From positions 62,001 through 126,000 of the forward strand of contig CAWFFB010000007.1 of the NCBI GenBank assembly GCA_963814975.1: a stretch of 64,000 bases of DNA, written 5' to 3'. Below are positions 52,496 through 62,939 of this stretch, piece after piece. Each line of letters starts with the position of its first letter. Position 1 is the stretch's first letter. The position numbers and the translations under genes are program-made. The notes beneath the pieces are model-generated. The model had not been told where the DNA came from, did no database searches, and saw only the letters and a list, made by a program, of their open reading frames with translations. The stretch comes from CAVUXJ01 sp963814975. Its GTDB lineage: Bacteria > Acidobacteriota > Vicinamibacteria > Vicinamibacterales > CAVVIG01.

Positions 52496-52842
52496 CCGAC
52501 GCCCTCCGGCGTACGCTCTCGGCCGACGTGCTTCCCGAAGCTTTACAACAACGGTCAAGTCAACAGGCGATCGGCCTGCGCCTCACGGCCCGAGCAGACC
52601 GAGCGGCGCCGGAACTTTACCACGGTCTCGAAATGCTGAATGCCAGATCCGGATGGCGTAATCGCATCCGGCATTCGGCACTCCACATGGGGCAGTCCCC
52701 CTTACCGTCTCGCCATCAAGTACTCTACATTTGGCCGCAGCATTCCTGATTCTCACGATCTTGATTCCCCCGCGGCCGTGATTGCATCGTCCCGGTGAAT
52801 CCTGTACCATCGATCACTCGTTTTCCCAAGCGTTTTCATCAA
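52496..52842. other. Divergent gap upstream of the BMC gene and a lipoprotein gene
   Basis: About 347 bases, the likely promoter region for both. It contains a repeat of the window's typical design at about 52630-52690: left units TGCTGAA, TGCCAGA, then CCGGATG; on the minus strand the right arm reads TGCCGAA, TGCCGGA, TGCGATT. The core CCGGATG (52649-52655) pairs with CATCCGG (52665-52671) across a nine-base loop. No convincing -35/-10 pair is seen. Confidence 0.55.
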
Positions 52843-53741
52843 ATGATGCTTCGACCCCGACTTGTGACGCTCGTCTTGTGCGTGGCCGCACTCGGTGCGG
52901 CCACTGTAGTGTCCGGATGCCGCCGGACCGATCCGACCGAGCCCCCGGTCGCGACGCCGGGCCTGCGCGTCAATCACACGCGGGCGGCGGCCGGCAGTCC
53001 CCTCGAGCTCACCTATAGCTTCGTCGTGGCCGGCGACGCGAAAATGACCGGCGACTATCGCGTCATGCTTCACGTCGTCGACACGGACGAAGAGCTGATG
53101 TGGACCGACGATCACAATCCACCGAAGCCCACCAGCACGTGGAAACCCGGCGAGACGGTCGAGTATACGCGCACGATTTTCGTGCCTGTGTTCCCGTACG
53201 TCGGGACCGCCACGCTCCAGGTGGGCCTGTACTCGACCGCGGATCAGCGCCGTTTGCCGCTCGCGGGGGAGGACACCGGCCAGCGCGCATACAAAGTCGC
53301 GACCCTCGACCTCTTGCCACAGACCGAACAACCTTCTCACCATGTTCAAGGACGGTTGGCATCCGGCCGAAACGGCCGGTCCCAACGCCACGGTCGAATG
53401 GCAATGGACGAAGAAGGACGCGACGCTGGCTTTCAAGAATCCCCGCGAAGGATTCCATGTTCTATCTCGAGCTGGATAGTCCAATCGCCGAGCTGCACGG
53501 TCCCCAGCAGGTGCAGGTGAAGCTCGGTAACCAGCCGCTCGATCAATTCACGCTCGTGCCGAACGAGATTCAGCTGCGCAGAATCAAGCTGCCGGCCGCC
53601 CAGCTGGGCGCCGGGGACATGGCCGAGTTGCAAATCTCGGTCGATCCGACGTTCGTCCCCGCCGCCGTGAACCCGTCGATCAGCAAGGATCCGCGAGAGC
53701 TCGGAGTGCGCGTCTTCCACGCGTTCGTGGATCCGAGATAA
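52843..53741 (+). CDS. Lipoprotein, unknown function (two frameshifts)
   Basis: Starts MMLRPRLVTLVLCVAALGAATVVSGC, a lipoprotein signal. The body is strand-rich: LRVNHTRAAAGSPLELTYSFVVAGDAKMTGDYRVMLHVVDTDEELMWTDDHNPPKPTSTWKPGETVEYTRTIFVPVFPYVGTATLQVGLYS looks like a beta-sandwich. After one slip near 53330 it continues NNLLTMFKDGWHPAETAGP and, after another near 53450, DSMFYLELDSPIAELHGPQQVQVKLG, ending HAFVDPR at 53741. Restored length about 298 residues. No family name; it precedes a lytic transglycosylase by four bases, so both may act in the cell wall or outer membrane. Confidence 0.65.
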
Positions 53742-53744
53742 GGG

Positions 53745-54422
53745 ATGCGCCGCCTCATCTTGCTGCCGGCGTTTACCCTGATGACCCTGTGCCCGTCCTT
53801 TGCGGCCGCCGAGCTGGTTTTCTTTTCAACGGGCCGCAGCCTGTCGGTGAGGAGCCATCGGACGGAAGGCACATTGCTTGTCTTGATGCTGCGGGGCGGC
53901 GGCGAAATGATCTGCGAGGCATCCCAGGTCGCGCGGATCGAACCGGACGAAGTGCCCTATCCTGAGCCCGAAAAAGGGGGACGGGGCGATTTCGAGGACG
54001 ATTCGGACGGAAATACCCCCGTCGCCGTTCAGCAGACGGACGTGCGCTCCGACGCTCGTTACGATTCGATTATCGACAAGGTCGCGGCGCGGCACGGCGT
54101 CGATGCGACGCTGCTACGGGCGGTCATTCAGGTGGAGTCGGCGTATGAGCGCCGGGCCCGGTCGCCCAAGGGAGCCATGGGGCTCATGCAGCTCATGCCG
54201 GCCACCGCACGCCAGTATGCGGTTGGCGACCCCTACGACCCGGAATCGAACATCGAGGCGGGCACCCGCCACTTGAAGTCGCTCCTGCAGCGCCTTCCCT
54301 TGACGCTGGCCCTCGCGGCCTACAATGCCGGAGAAGCGGCGGTGCAGCGGTTCCGCTCCGTGCCGCCTTATCCGGAGACCCGCCAGTATGTCGCCCGGGT
54401 TCTTCACCTCGCGGGCCGGTAA
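53745..54422 (+). CDS. Soluble lytic transglycosylase-like protein (SLT domain)
   Basis: A 225-residue exported protein: signal peptide (about 20 residues), an N-terminal beta-rich segment, an acidic linker, then an SLT domain (about 105-225) with the ES motif in LLRAVIQVESAYERRARSPKGAMGLMQLMPATARQY and AYNAGEAAVQRF. Cuts peptidoglycan at MurNAc-GlcNAc bonds. It follows the lipoprotein by three bases and likely shares its transcript. Confidence 0.92.
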   Translation: MRRLILLPAFTLMTLCPSFAAAELVFFSTGRSLSVRSHRTEGTLLVLMLRGGGEMICEASQVARIEPDEVPYPEPEKGGRGDFEDDSDGNTPVAVQQTDVRSDARYDSIIDKVAARHGVDATLLRAVIQVESAYERRARSPKGAMGLMQLMPATARQYAVGDPYDPESNIEAGTRHLKSLLQRLPLTLALAAYNAGEAAVQRFRSVPPYPETRQYVARVLHLAGR

Positions 54423-54604
54423 GGCCGACCCCGCAAGCCAGGGTGCTCCTCTGGACGCTCCCGACCGGTACTGATCTGCCTCGCCTTGCGTTCCGCTTTC
54501 TCCCAGACCTGGTCGGCCTATGAATGCAGCGCTTGGCTACGGTCCCGGGGCCGACCCATGGTCGGAAAAACCGTCTGACTCAGGGGGCGGACACATAAAG
54601 TTGT

Positions 54605-54610
54605 TATAAT
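54605..54610 (+). promoter_or_regulatory. Candidate -10 box upstream of the gspF operon
   Basis: TATAAT, a perfect -10 hexamer, lies 62 bases upstream of the gspF GTG in an AT-rich pocket of the 250-base gap after the SLT gene. No good -35 is visible at 17 bases upstream (AGGGGG), so recognition would need another feature. Confidence 0.4.
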
Positions 54611-54671
54611 TCAAGAGCCATAATGTCCACGCCTACAAGCCCTTGCGGGCAGAACCGGGAGGCCTGAGACA

Positions 54672-55884
54672 GTGGAGTTCCGCTGCCGCCTCGCATCGCC
54701 TAGCGGCGAGATCGTCGAGGGCGTGTACGTCGCCGAAACAGAAGCCCGGCTGCGCCACGAGCTCGAGGAGAAAGGGCTCTACGTCCTCTCGCTCCAGCCG
54801 AAGGGATCGGTCGCGGGATTGTCCGTGCGGCTGCCGCGGCGGACGACGATCCCTTCGGCCGAGTTTCTGATTTTCAACCAGGAGCTGGCGACGCTGCTCA
54901 AGGCCGGGATGCCGCTCGTTCAGTCGCTCGATCTCCTCCGGCAGCGGGTCGAGTCTCCGGTGTTCCGCGCGGTGCTGAACGACGTGCACGAGCGCGTGCG
55001 ATCCGGCACGGCGCTGTCCGACGCGTTCTCGACCCACGGCGCGCTGTTTCCGAGCGTCTACACGGCATCGCTCCTGGCCGGTGAGCGCAGCGGCAACCTG
55101 GACGCGGTGCTGCGCCGCTTCGTCGAATACACGAAAATCGTCGCCACGGTGAAGCGGAAGATGGTGTCGGCGCTGGTCTACCCGGCGATCCTCGTGACGC
55201 TGGCGCATCATCCTCGTCTCGATCATCGTGTTGAAGGTGGTGCCGGCGTTCTCGGACTTCTACGTGACCTTCAACGCCCAGCTGCCGCTGATCACGCGGG
55301 TGGTCGTCCGGTTGTCGGCCTTCCTCCGCGCACAGTTCATCCTCATTCTTCTGGCGATCGGCGCGACCGTCGCCGCGTTCGATGGTGTGGTTCCGGCAGC
55401 CCGGGCAGAAGGTCCGCATTCGATCGCCTGCTGCTGGGCGTGCCGTTGCTCGGCGACATCGCCCGCAAGTTCGCGACCTCGCAGATGGCGCGAACGCTGG
55501 CGACGCTGCTCGGCGGCGGCCTGCCGCTCGTGAACGCGCTCGACATCGCCGCGCGATCGGTCGGCAACCAGTTCATCGCGCACGAGCTGGACACTCGTCG
55601 CCGTCCGGGTGCGCGAGGGCGAGTCGTTCGCGGCGGCGCTCGAGCGCCGGCGGGTCTTTCCGGACGTCGCGGTCAAGATGGCGGAGGTGGGGGAGTCGAC
55701 CGGCGCGCTGCAGGACATGCTGAACACCGTCGCCGACTTCTACGACGAGGAGATTTCGACCAACATGGAGCGGTTCGTGACGCTCGTCGAGCCGGTGCTG
55801 CTGGTCGTCATGGGCATCGTCATCGCCGGCCTGCTGCTGGCGCTGTACATGCCGCTCTTCCAGCTGAGCTCGGTGCTTGGCTAG
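54672..55884 (+). CDS. gspF: GspF/PilC-family inner-membrane platform protein (four frameshifts)
   Basis: The polytopic protein on which pilin-like subunits assemble. N-terminal part MEFRCRLASPSGEIVEGVYVAETEARLRHELEEKGLYV, then the first T2SSF domain (FNQELATLLKAGMPLVQSLDLL; FPSVYTASLLAGERSGNLDAVLRRF), a hydrophobic helix (LVSIIVLKVVPAFSDFY), and the second T2SSF domain (LLLGVPLLGDIARKFATSQMARTLATLLGGGLPLVNALDIAARSVGN; VAVKMAEVGESTGALQDMLNTVADFYDEE). Extra bases near 55206, 55380, 55417 and 55596 break the frame. GTG start with only a weak ribosome binding site. First gene of the secretion operon. Confidence 0.88.
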
Positions 55885-55941
55885 CCGCGGACGTTACACT
55901 TAGCAATCGGTATCCGGCGTCAGGATTCGAACGAAGGAACA

Positions 55942-57579
55942 ATGGCCGTCAACATGGACCCGCCCGACCTCCACACTGGCTCGACCGAGCTCGGCGCCGA
56001 GGAGCGCCGGGCGGAGCTCGAGCAGGCGCGGCGGCTCGCCGAACGCTACCGTCTCGAGTTCATCGACATGGACACGTTCCGGATCGATCAGGAGCTGTTC
56101 CGATCGATTCCGGCCGACCTGATGCTGCGCTACGGTTTCGTGCCGTACCGCCGGGAAGGCAAGTCGCTGGCGATCGTCGTGTCGGATCCGAGCGATCTGC
56201 CGATGATCGACGAGCTCGCGGTCCTGCTGGCGACGCCGATCAAGGTGACCGTGGGACCGCGGTCGGCGATCGAGTCCATCCTGAAGAAGAGCGAGAGCTC
56301 GCAGCGCGTGCTCGAGGAGGCGACCGAGAGCTTCCAGCTGCAGCTGCTGAAGGAGGACGAGAACGGCGAGGACAACCTGACGGTCGAGCGGCTCACGAGC
56401 GACATCAGCCCGGTCATCCGGCTGGTCGATTCGACGATCTACACCGCCATCAAGCGGCGGGCGAGCGACATCCACATCGAGACGCAGGACGATGCGGTGA
56501 ACGTGAAGTACCGGATCGACGGCGTGCTGCAGCCGGCGATGCGCCCGATCGCGAAGCAGTTTCACAGCTCGATCATCTCGCGCATCAAGGTCATGGCCGA
56601 GCTCGACATCGCCGAGAAGCGCGTGCCGCAGGACGGCCGCTTCAAGCTGCGGATGCCAGGCAAGACGATCGACTTCCGCGTGTCGATCATGCCGAGCGTG
56701 CACGGCGAGGATGCGGTGATCCGCATTCTCGACAAGGAATCGATCAGCGAGCAGTTCACCGAGCTGAGGCTCGACATCCTCGGCTTCCCGGAGGCGGAGC
56801 TGAAGCGGTTCCGCAAGTACATCGCCGAGCCGTACGGGATGGTGCTCGTCACCGGTCCGACCGGCAGCGGCAAGACGACGACGCTCTACGCGGCGCTGTC
56901 GGAGATCAAGTCGATCGAGGACAAGATCATCACGATTGAAGATCCGGTCGAGTACCAGCTGCGCGGCGTCACGCAGATTCCGATCAACGAGAAGAAGGGG
57001 CTCACGTTCGCCCGCGGCCTGCGGTCGATCCTCCGCCACGATCCCGACAAGATCATGGTCGGCGAGATTCGCGACAACGAGACGGCGCAGATCGCCATCA
57101 ACTCGGCGCTGACCGGCCACCTGGTGTTCACGACCGTCCACGCCAACAACGTGCTCGACGTGCTCGGCCGGTTCCTCAACATGGGCGTGGAGCCGTATCA
57201 GTTCGTCTCGGCGCTCAACTGCGTGCTGGCGCAGCGGCTGGTCCGCATCATCTGCACCCACTGCAAGCGTCCCGCGAAGACCTCGACGCTGCTGCTCGAA
57301 GAGTCGGGCCTGGATCCGAACATCCAGCACACCTTCTACGAGGGCATCGGCTGCATCGAGTGCAACGGCACCGGCTACAAGGGCCGCATGGCCATCTGCG
57401 AGCTGCTCGACCTGACCGATCGCATCCGCGAGCTGATCCTCGAAAAGCGGCCGACCTCGGAGATCAAGAAGGCCGCGCGCGACGAAGGCATGCGATTTCT
57501 GCGCGAGTCGGCGGTCGAGCGCGTGATGGAGGGCGTCACGACGCTCCGCGAGATCAACAAGGTGACATTCGTCGAATGA
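55942..57579 (+). CDS. gspE: GspE/PilB-family secretion ATPase
   Basis: A 545-residue hexameric cytoplasmic ATPase that drives pseudopilus assembly. N-terminal GSPII_E domain (ADLMLRYGFVPYRREGKSLAIVVSDPSDL), SDISPVIRLVDSTIYTAIKRRASDIHIET, Walker A GPTGSGKTTTLYAAL (305-312), Asp box ITIEDPVEY, Walker B-like ILRHDPDKIMVGEIRDNETA, His box TVHANN, and the tetracysteine zinc site CTHC (438-441) and CIEC (471-474). It follows gspF by 57 bases and overlaps the next gene by four. Confidence 0.96.
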   Translation: MAVNMDPPDLHTGSTELGAEERRAELEQARRLAERYRLEFIDMDTFRIDQELFRSIPADLMLRYGFVPYRREGKSLAIVVSDPSDLPMIDELAVLLATPIKVTVGPRSAIESILKKSESSQRVLEEATESFQLQLLKEDENGEDNLTVERLTSDISPVIRLVDSTIYTAIKRRASDIHIETQDDAVNVKYRIDGVLQPAMRPIAKQFHSSIISRIKVMAELDIAEKRVPQDGRFKLRMPGKTIDFRVSIMPSVHGEDAVIRILDKESISEQFTELRLDILGFPEAELKRFRKYIAEPYGMVLVTGPTGSGKTTTLYAALSEIKSIEDKIITIEDPVEYQLRGVTQIPINEKKGLTFARGLRSILRHDPDKIMVGEIRDNETAQIAINSALTGHLVFTTVHANNVLDVLGRFLNMGVEPYQFVSALNCVLAQRLVRIICTHCKRPAKTSTLLLEESGLDPNIQHTFYEGIGCIECNGTGYKGRMAICELLDLTDRIRELILEKRPTSEIKKAARDEGMRFLRESAVERVMEGVTTLREINKVTFVE

Positions 57580-58542
57580 GCGCCTTTTCCGACTGGACAT
57601 CGCTCCGCAACGCCCCGCCACCCGCCGTGGCCGTCGAGATCGCCGCGCAGCGCGTGTCGGCGGCGAGCCTGGAGATGCGCGGCGGCCGTCCGGTCGTCAC
57701 CGCCCACGCCGTCGAGCCGCTGCCCGCGGGCGCGCTCGTCCCGTCGCTGACGGCCGCCAATACGCACGACCGGACGGTCGTCCTCGCGGCCGCTGGGACG
57801 GGTGCTCGAAGCAGTCGGCCGCCCGCGCCGCATCGGGTTGATCGTTCCCGATCCGATCGCGAAGGTGTCGCTGGTGCGCTTCGAGAAGGTGCCGGCGCGG
57901 CCGCAGGATCTGGATCAGCTGATTCGCTGGCAGGTGCGGAAGGCGGCGCCGTTCGCGATCGAGGAAGCGCAGGTCAGCTACGTGCCCGGCCTCCGCGCCC
58001 CTGACGGCCAGGAGTTCGTCGTGACGCTGGCGCGGCGCGACGTCGTCCAGGAATACGAGGATCTCTGTGCGGCGGCCGGCGCGCACGCGGGCCTGGTCGA
58101 CATCTCCACCTTCAACGTCATCAACGCCGTGCTCGCCGGGGGAGCGCCCGAGCCGCTGGCGGACTGGCTCCTGGTCAACGTCGCGTCCGACTACACCTCG
58201 ATCGCGATTCTGCGCGGCCCCGATCTGATTTTCTTCCGCAGCCGCGGCGCCGACAGCGAAGGGACGCTCGCCGATCTGGTGCACCAGACCGCGATGTACT
58301 ACGAAGATCGCCTTCAGGGCGCCGGGTTCAGCCGCGTCATGCTGGCCGGAGCGTCGACCGGCAGCGGAGATGTCGAGGAGATCGGCTCGAGCCTCCAGCA
58401 CCGGCTCGGGACCGCCGTCGAAACCGTGGATCCGCGGGAAGCGGCCACGCTCGCCGACCGCATCACCGCGGCGCCGGCGCTTCTCGACACGCTCGCCCCG
58501 CTCGTCGGGCTGCTCGTCCGCGGACGGGAGGCGGCCGCATGA
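57576..58542 (+). CDS. PilM-like actin-fold protein of the secretion operon (one frameshift)
   Basis: About 321 residues, PilM/GspL-cyto-like: N-terminal VAVEIAAQRVSAASLEMRGGRP, then (after one extra G near 57795) RVLEAVGRPRRIGLIVPDPIAKVSLVRFEKVPARPQDLDQLIRWQVRKAAPF, the LIRWQVRKAAPF segment being typical of PilM/GspL, and DWLLVNVASDYTSIAILRGPDLIFFRSRG. It would bind the N-terminus of the next protein. Starts inside the gspE stop (ATGA). Confidence 0.78.
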
Positions 58543-59114
58543 TCCGGACCAATCTCTCCACCCGGCCGTTCTACAACGAAGGCGCCGTCCGCTCCTGGCT
58601 GGTGATCCTCGCGATCGTGGCCGCTGCGGCAACGATGTTCAACGTATCGCGCGTGCTGCGGTACTCGCGGAGCGACACGGAGCTGGCGACCCAGGCCTCG
58701 CGCGACGAGGCGCGGGCCGCCGAGGTCCGGGGCACCGCCGGGAAGCTGCGGGCCAGCGTCGACACGAAGCAGGTCGATGCCGCGTCGGTGGAAGCGCGCC
58801 AGGCCAACGATCTGATCGATCGCCGCACGTTTTCCTGGACCGAGCTGTTCAACCGGTTCGAGACGACGCTGCCGCCCGAGGTCCGCATCACCTCGGTGCG
58901 TCCCGCGCTCGACCGTGACCGCCGCATCATGCTGACGATCACCGTCCTGGCGCGCGGCGTGGACGACATCAACGAGTTCATGGAGAGTCTCGAGGCGACC
59001 GGCGCGTTTGCGAACGTGCTCTCTCGCGACGAGAGGGTCGCCGACACGGGACAGCTCGTGGCCGCGCTCGAATGCGAATACGTGCCGCCCGCCGCCGGCC
59101 AGGTGAAGCCATGA
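58539..59114 (+). CDS. PilN/GspL-like inner-membrane protein
   Basis: A 191-residue bitopic protein: short N-terminus MIRTNLSTRPFYNEGAV (a TNLSTRPF docking motif like the PilM-binding INLL), a transmembrane helix (about 18-37), a coiled coil (about 43-95) and a periplasmic ferredoxin-like domain with WTELFNRFETTLPPEVRITSVRPALDRDRRIMLTITVLARGVDDINEFMESLEATGAFANV. Starts inside the previous stop. Pairs with the PilO-like protein that follows. Confidence 0.85.
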   Translation: MIRTNLSTRPFYNEGAVRSWLVILAIVAAAATMFNVSRVLRYSRSDTELATQASRDEARAAEVRGTAGKLRASVDTKQVDAASVEARQANDLIDRRTFSWTELFNRFETTLPPEVRITSVRPALDRDRRIMLTITVLARGVDDINEFMESLEATGAFANVLSRDERVADTGQLVAALECEYVPPAAGQVKP

Positions 59115-59193
59115 GGCGCGTCAACCGCCGAAAGTTGTCGGGCCTTGGAAGGCGGCCCTCGACCCAGGGCCGAAAGCCGGGAGATCAGATCCG

Positions 59194-59782
59194 GTGAAGG
59201 CAATGAACCCGCTGTTCAATCGCGTCGTCGCCGAGCATCGGACGCTGGTGATGACGCTGGCGACGATCCTGGTGGTGAATATCGCTGCCTACGCCCTCGT
59301 CGTGCGACCGCTCGGCGCGAAGTCGGCCGGCGCCGCGGATCGAGCGGCCACCGCCGCCGCCGCCCTCGCCGCGGCCGAACGCGAGCTGGCGATGGCGCGG
59401 GACCTGGTCGCGGGGAAGACGCACGCGGACGAAGAGCTGAGCGCCTTCTACCAGAAAGTGCTGCCCGCCGATCTCGCGGCCGCGCGGCGGATGACCTACG
59501 CGAGCCTGCCGGCGCTGGCGCGGCGAACCAACGTGCGGTACGAGGAACGGCGTACCGAGATCGAGGAGCGCGGAAAAAGACGCGCGTCTCGGCCATCTGA
59601 CGATTCGCATGGTGCTGCAGAGCGACTACGAAGACTTCCGCGATTTCATCTATCAGCTCGAGAGCGCGCCCGAGTTCGTCATCATCGACGATGTCACGCT
59701 GGCCGAAGGCGAGGGAAGCGGTCCGCTGACGATCACTCTCAATCTGTCGACGTACTTCCGGCTGAAGCCCAATGGGGCCTGA
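59194..59782 (+). CDS. PilO/GspM-like inner-membrane protein (one frameshift)
   Basis: About 196 residues: a transmembrane helix near the N-terminus (LVMTLATILVVNIAAYALVV), coiled coil (about 45-80), then a ferredoxin-like domain read partly in the next frame after an extra base near 59575: KDARLGHLTIRMVLQSDYEDFRDFIYQLESAPEFVIIDDVTLAEGEGSGPLTITLNLSTYFRL. GTG at 59194 or ATG at 59203 as start. A 79-base gap, with no repeat, separates it from the PilN-like gene, and it overlaps the next by 11 bases. Confidence 0.8.
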
Positions 59783-60324
59783 ACGCCGCACCCGGGTGCT
59801 GCTGGGGGTGCTGGTCGTCGTGCTGGCGCGGCCGCTGCGTATCGCTTCTGGCCCAGCACGGCGGCGAATGCGCCCGCGGTCGTCTAACGCGCGGGGTGCG
59901 GCCCGGACCGCGGATGGCGGTGCGCCAGGAGTTTGCACCCGACGTGCACCTCGAAGCGCTGCAGCAGCCGCGGCCGAAGCCCGGGGAGGTCGAGCGAAAT
60001 CTGTTCCGGTTCAAGTCGAAGCCGGTCCCGCCGCCCGACTCCTGGCGCCAGTGACGCCTGTTGCGGAGCCGCCGGTGCGCCCGCCCCGGCTGGACCGCCG
60101 CCTCCGCCGACGCCGCCGATTCCGTTGAAGTTCATCGGCATTCTGGAAGTGCCGGGGCAAGCGCAGCGAGTCGCCATCCTGAGCGACCGCGGGGCGTGTA
60201 CCACGGCCGTGAAGGGGATATCATCGAAGGACGCTACCGGATCCTGAAGATCGGCGCCGAATCGATCGAGATGGCGTATGTCGACGGCCGAGGCCGCCAG
60301 ACGATTCGACTCAGCGGACAATGA
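59772..60324 (+). CDS. GspC/PilP-like periplasmic linker protein (three or more frameshifts)
   Basis: Restored reading: N-terminal membrane helix (VLLGVLVVVLAAAAAYRFW), a segment QEFAPDVHLEALQQPRPKPGEVERNLFRFKSKP, a proline linker, then a beta-sandwich IPLKFIGILEVPGQAQRVAILSDRG followed by VYHGREGDIIEGRYRILKIGAESIEMAYVDGRGRQTIRLSGQ. The last 45 residues match the PilP/GspC HR-type domain, which contacts the N0 domain of the secretin encoded next. The frame shifts near 59834, 59885, 60045 and 60195. About 184 residues. Confidence 0.75.
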
Positions 60325-60335
60325 ATCTTGGCACC

Positions 60336-60393
60336 TTGAATATCAGACTGCAGATTGCAGATTGCAGATTGTTCTGACGCTGAAGATATTGAG
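60336..60393. repeat. Heptamer-unit repeat between the GspC-like gene and gspD
   Basis: Three CAGATTG units in a row plus GACTG (about 60342-60371), identical in unit to the rpsI-rpsB gap. The flanks ACCTTGAATATCAG and CTGAAGATATTGAGG are roughly inverted and could close the structure. The gene start lies only a few bases beyond. Confidence 0.65.
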
Positions 60394-60399
60394 GGCCAT

Positions 60400-62926
60400 G
60401 TGACGAGACGGCTCAGCGGGATAGTCATCCGTGATCGCCCTGGCGAGCCTGGCTGCAGGATGCGCCTCGGCGCGGGCGTTCCGCCAGGGCAACAGCGCCA
60501 TGCGGGCCGGCGACCTCGATCAGGCGGTGGCGTACTACCGCACCGCGGCTCAGGCGTCGCCAGACAATCCCAACTACAAGATCGCGCTCGAACGCGCGAT
60601 GCTCGCCGCCTCGCGCGCGCATTTCGACAAGGCGCGAGCGTTCGAGGCGCAGGATCAGCTCGAAGCGGCGCGCGGCGAGTACCGGCTGGCGAGCGAGTAC
60701 GACCCGACCAACCGCAGGCGGCCGCCAAGGTCGTCGCGCTCGATCAGACCATCCGCGAGCGCATCGAGGCGGCGCGACCCAGGCCGGCCATCGAGCAGCT
60801 GCGCGAGCGCGCGCGGGCCGCGTCGGCGCCGCCGATGCTCAACCCGGCGTCGCGGGAGCCGCTGATCGTTCGCTTCAACGCCGCGAGCCTGCGCGACATC
60901 CTGAACTCGATCGGCAACCTGACCGGCATCAACATCACCTACGACCGCGACGTGCCAGGATCGGGCAGTCACGGTCGACCTCGACGGCGTGACGCTCGAG
61001 CAGGCGCTTGCGCAGCTGATGACGATGAACCAGCTGTCGTACAAGGTGCTCAGCGAGCGCTCGATCTTCGTCTTCCCGGACACGCAGCAGAAGCACGCGC
61101 AGTACGACGATCAGGTGATCCAGACGTTCTACGTCTCCCACGCCGACGCGACGGAACTGTCTCAGCTGCTCAGCAGCATCATCCGCCTGCCGCAGCATCG
61201 GCGTGCAGCCGCTCATCCAGTTCAACAAGACGGCCAACACGATCACCGTGCGCGCCACGACCGCCGGTCGTGCAGATCATCGAGAAGGTCATCGCGCAGA
61301 ACGACAAGCCGCGCGCCGAGATCGTGATCGACGTCGAGATTCTCGAGGTCAACCGGACCCGCGCGAAGCAGTACGGCCTGAATCTGTCCGAGTACGCGCT
61401 CGGCGTCGTCCTGTCTCCGGAAGTGTCGCCGAGCAGTGCCACCACGCAGACACCAGGGACAGGAACGGGAGCAGGGAACGGAACGACCACGGCGAACACC
61501 GGCCAGTCGACGCCCCCGAGCGGCCTCACGTCTCCGCCGCCCTTCAACGTGAACACGATCTCGCAGGGCCTCAGCACGTCGGATTTCTATCTCGCCGTGC
61601 CGACCGCGATTGTCCGGTTTCTCGAAACCGACACCAACACGAAGCTGGTCGCGAAGCCGCAGCTGCGCGGGCGCCGAAGGGTCGAAGCTGTCGCTGAACC
61701 TGGGCGACCGCATTCCGGTGATTTCGACCAGCTACACGCCGCTCGCGACCGGCGGCGCCGGCGTCAACCCGCTGAGCTCGTACACCTATCAGGACATCGG
61801 CGTGAACATCGACATGACGCCGGTCAGGGTGACGCTCGACGGACGACATCATCCTCGACCTGACGCTCGACAACAGCTCGCTCGGCCCGAACGTCTCGGT
61901 CGCCGGGGTGAGCGTTCCGTCCTTCGGGCAGCGCAAGGTCCAGACGCGGCTGCGCCTGCGCGACGGCGAGTCGAACCTTCTCGCCGGGCTGCTGCGCGAG
62001 GACGAGCGCAAGTCGCTGGCCGGGTTTCCGGGCGCGATTCACGTGCCGATCCTGAAGCAGCTCTTCTCGGCCAACGACAACGAGCATCGCGCAGACCGAC
62101 ATCGTGATGCTGCTGACGCCGCACATCATCCGGACCAGCGGGCTCACCGAGGCGGATCTGAGACCGATCTACATCGGGTCGGCGCAGAATCTGGGTCTCG
62201 GAGGTCCGCCTCCGCTCATCACCGGCGCGCCCGATCCCACCGAGGCGCCGCCGCCGGCCGCGGGTCCTGCGCCGCGCCGCGCGGGCGACCATGCCTGGTC
62301 CAGGCGGTACCCTTGTGGCGCCACCGCCAGGCTCGACGCCCGTTCCCGGTACCGTTGTCGTTCCGCCGCCGTCGACGCAGCCTCCCCCGGTACCACCCTC
62401 CGCCGTACCGCCGCCCGCGGCGCCGCCCCAGGGGGCACCGCCGCCGTCCGCCGCGGCACCAACCGCGCCAACTCCGGTACCGGTCGAGCCTCCGATCACG
62501 ACGCAGGGGGTCGGGCAGGCCCAGGTGATCCTGTCGCCGCCTGGCGCGACGTTTCGCGTCGGGGCCGGGCCGTACACGGTACCGATTTCGATCGTGAACG
62601 TCTCGCGCCTGTCGACGGTGTCGCTGACGCTGACCTTCGACCCTGCGTTGCTGCGCGTGCGCAGCGTCCAGGAAGGAAGCTTCATGCGATCGGCGGGGGC
62701 GAACGCGGCCTTCACCCAGCAGATCGTGCCTGGCCGCGTGGACATCACGATCACGCGCGCGAGCGATGCGACGGGCGCGTCAGGCACCGGCCTGCTTGCG
62801 GCGGTGCTCTTCGACGCCGTCGCGCCAGGCAACGCGACGCTGACGCTGAGCGGCGCCGGAACCGGTCCCGGCGGCGCCGCGATGGGCCTGCAGTTCCGGC
62901 CGGTGACGCTCTCGATTCAACCGTGA
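60400..62926 (+). CDS. gspD: GspD/PilQ-type secretin with C-terminal cohesin domain (at least six frameshifts)
   Basis: Outer-membrane channel of a type II-like system. Order: lipoprotein signal (ALASLAAGC, near 60455), TPR-like helices (AMRAGDLDQAVAYYRTAAQASPDNPNYKIAL), STN/N0 (FNAASLRDILNSIGNLTGINITYDRDV; VTLEQALAQLMTMNQLSYKV), N-domains (TFYVSHADATELSQLLSSI; IIEKVIAQNDKPRAEIVIDVEILEVN), secretin core (LSLNLGDRIPVIS; LRLRDGESNLLAGLLREDE; TDIVMLLTPHIIR), a proline-rich linker (62230-62510), and a cohesin domain (62515-62926) with ILSPPGATFRVGAGPYTVPISIVNVSRLSTVSLTLTFDPALLRVRSV. Breaks near 60430, 60715, 60965, 61195, 61265, 61670, 61840, 62090 and 62280. GTG start. Confidence 0.88.
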
Positions 62927-62939
62927 GGAGCTCCAGGCT

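Noticed and set aside
52630..52690. Phage attachment site at the palindrome upstream of the BMC gene
   Set aside because: No integrase and no duplicated core; the palindrome is of the local short-unit repeat type.
55900..57621. 573-codon minus-strand open frame across gspE
   Set aside because: Antisense to a canonical GspE with all motifs; the long frame comes from the GC-rich codon bias.
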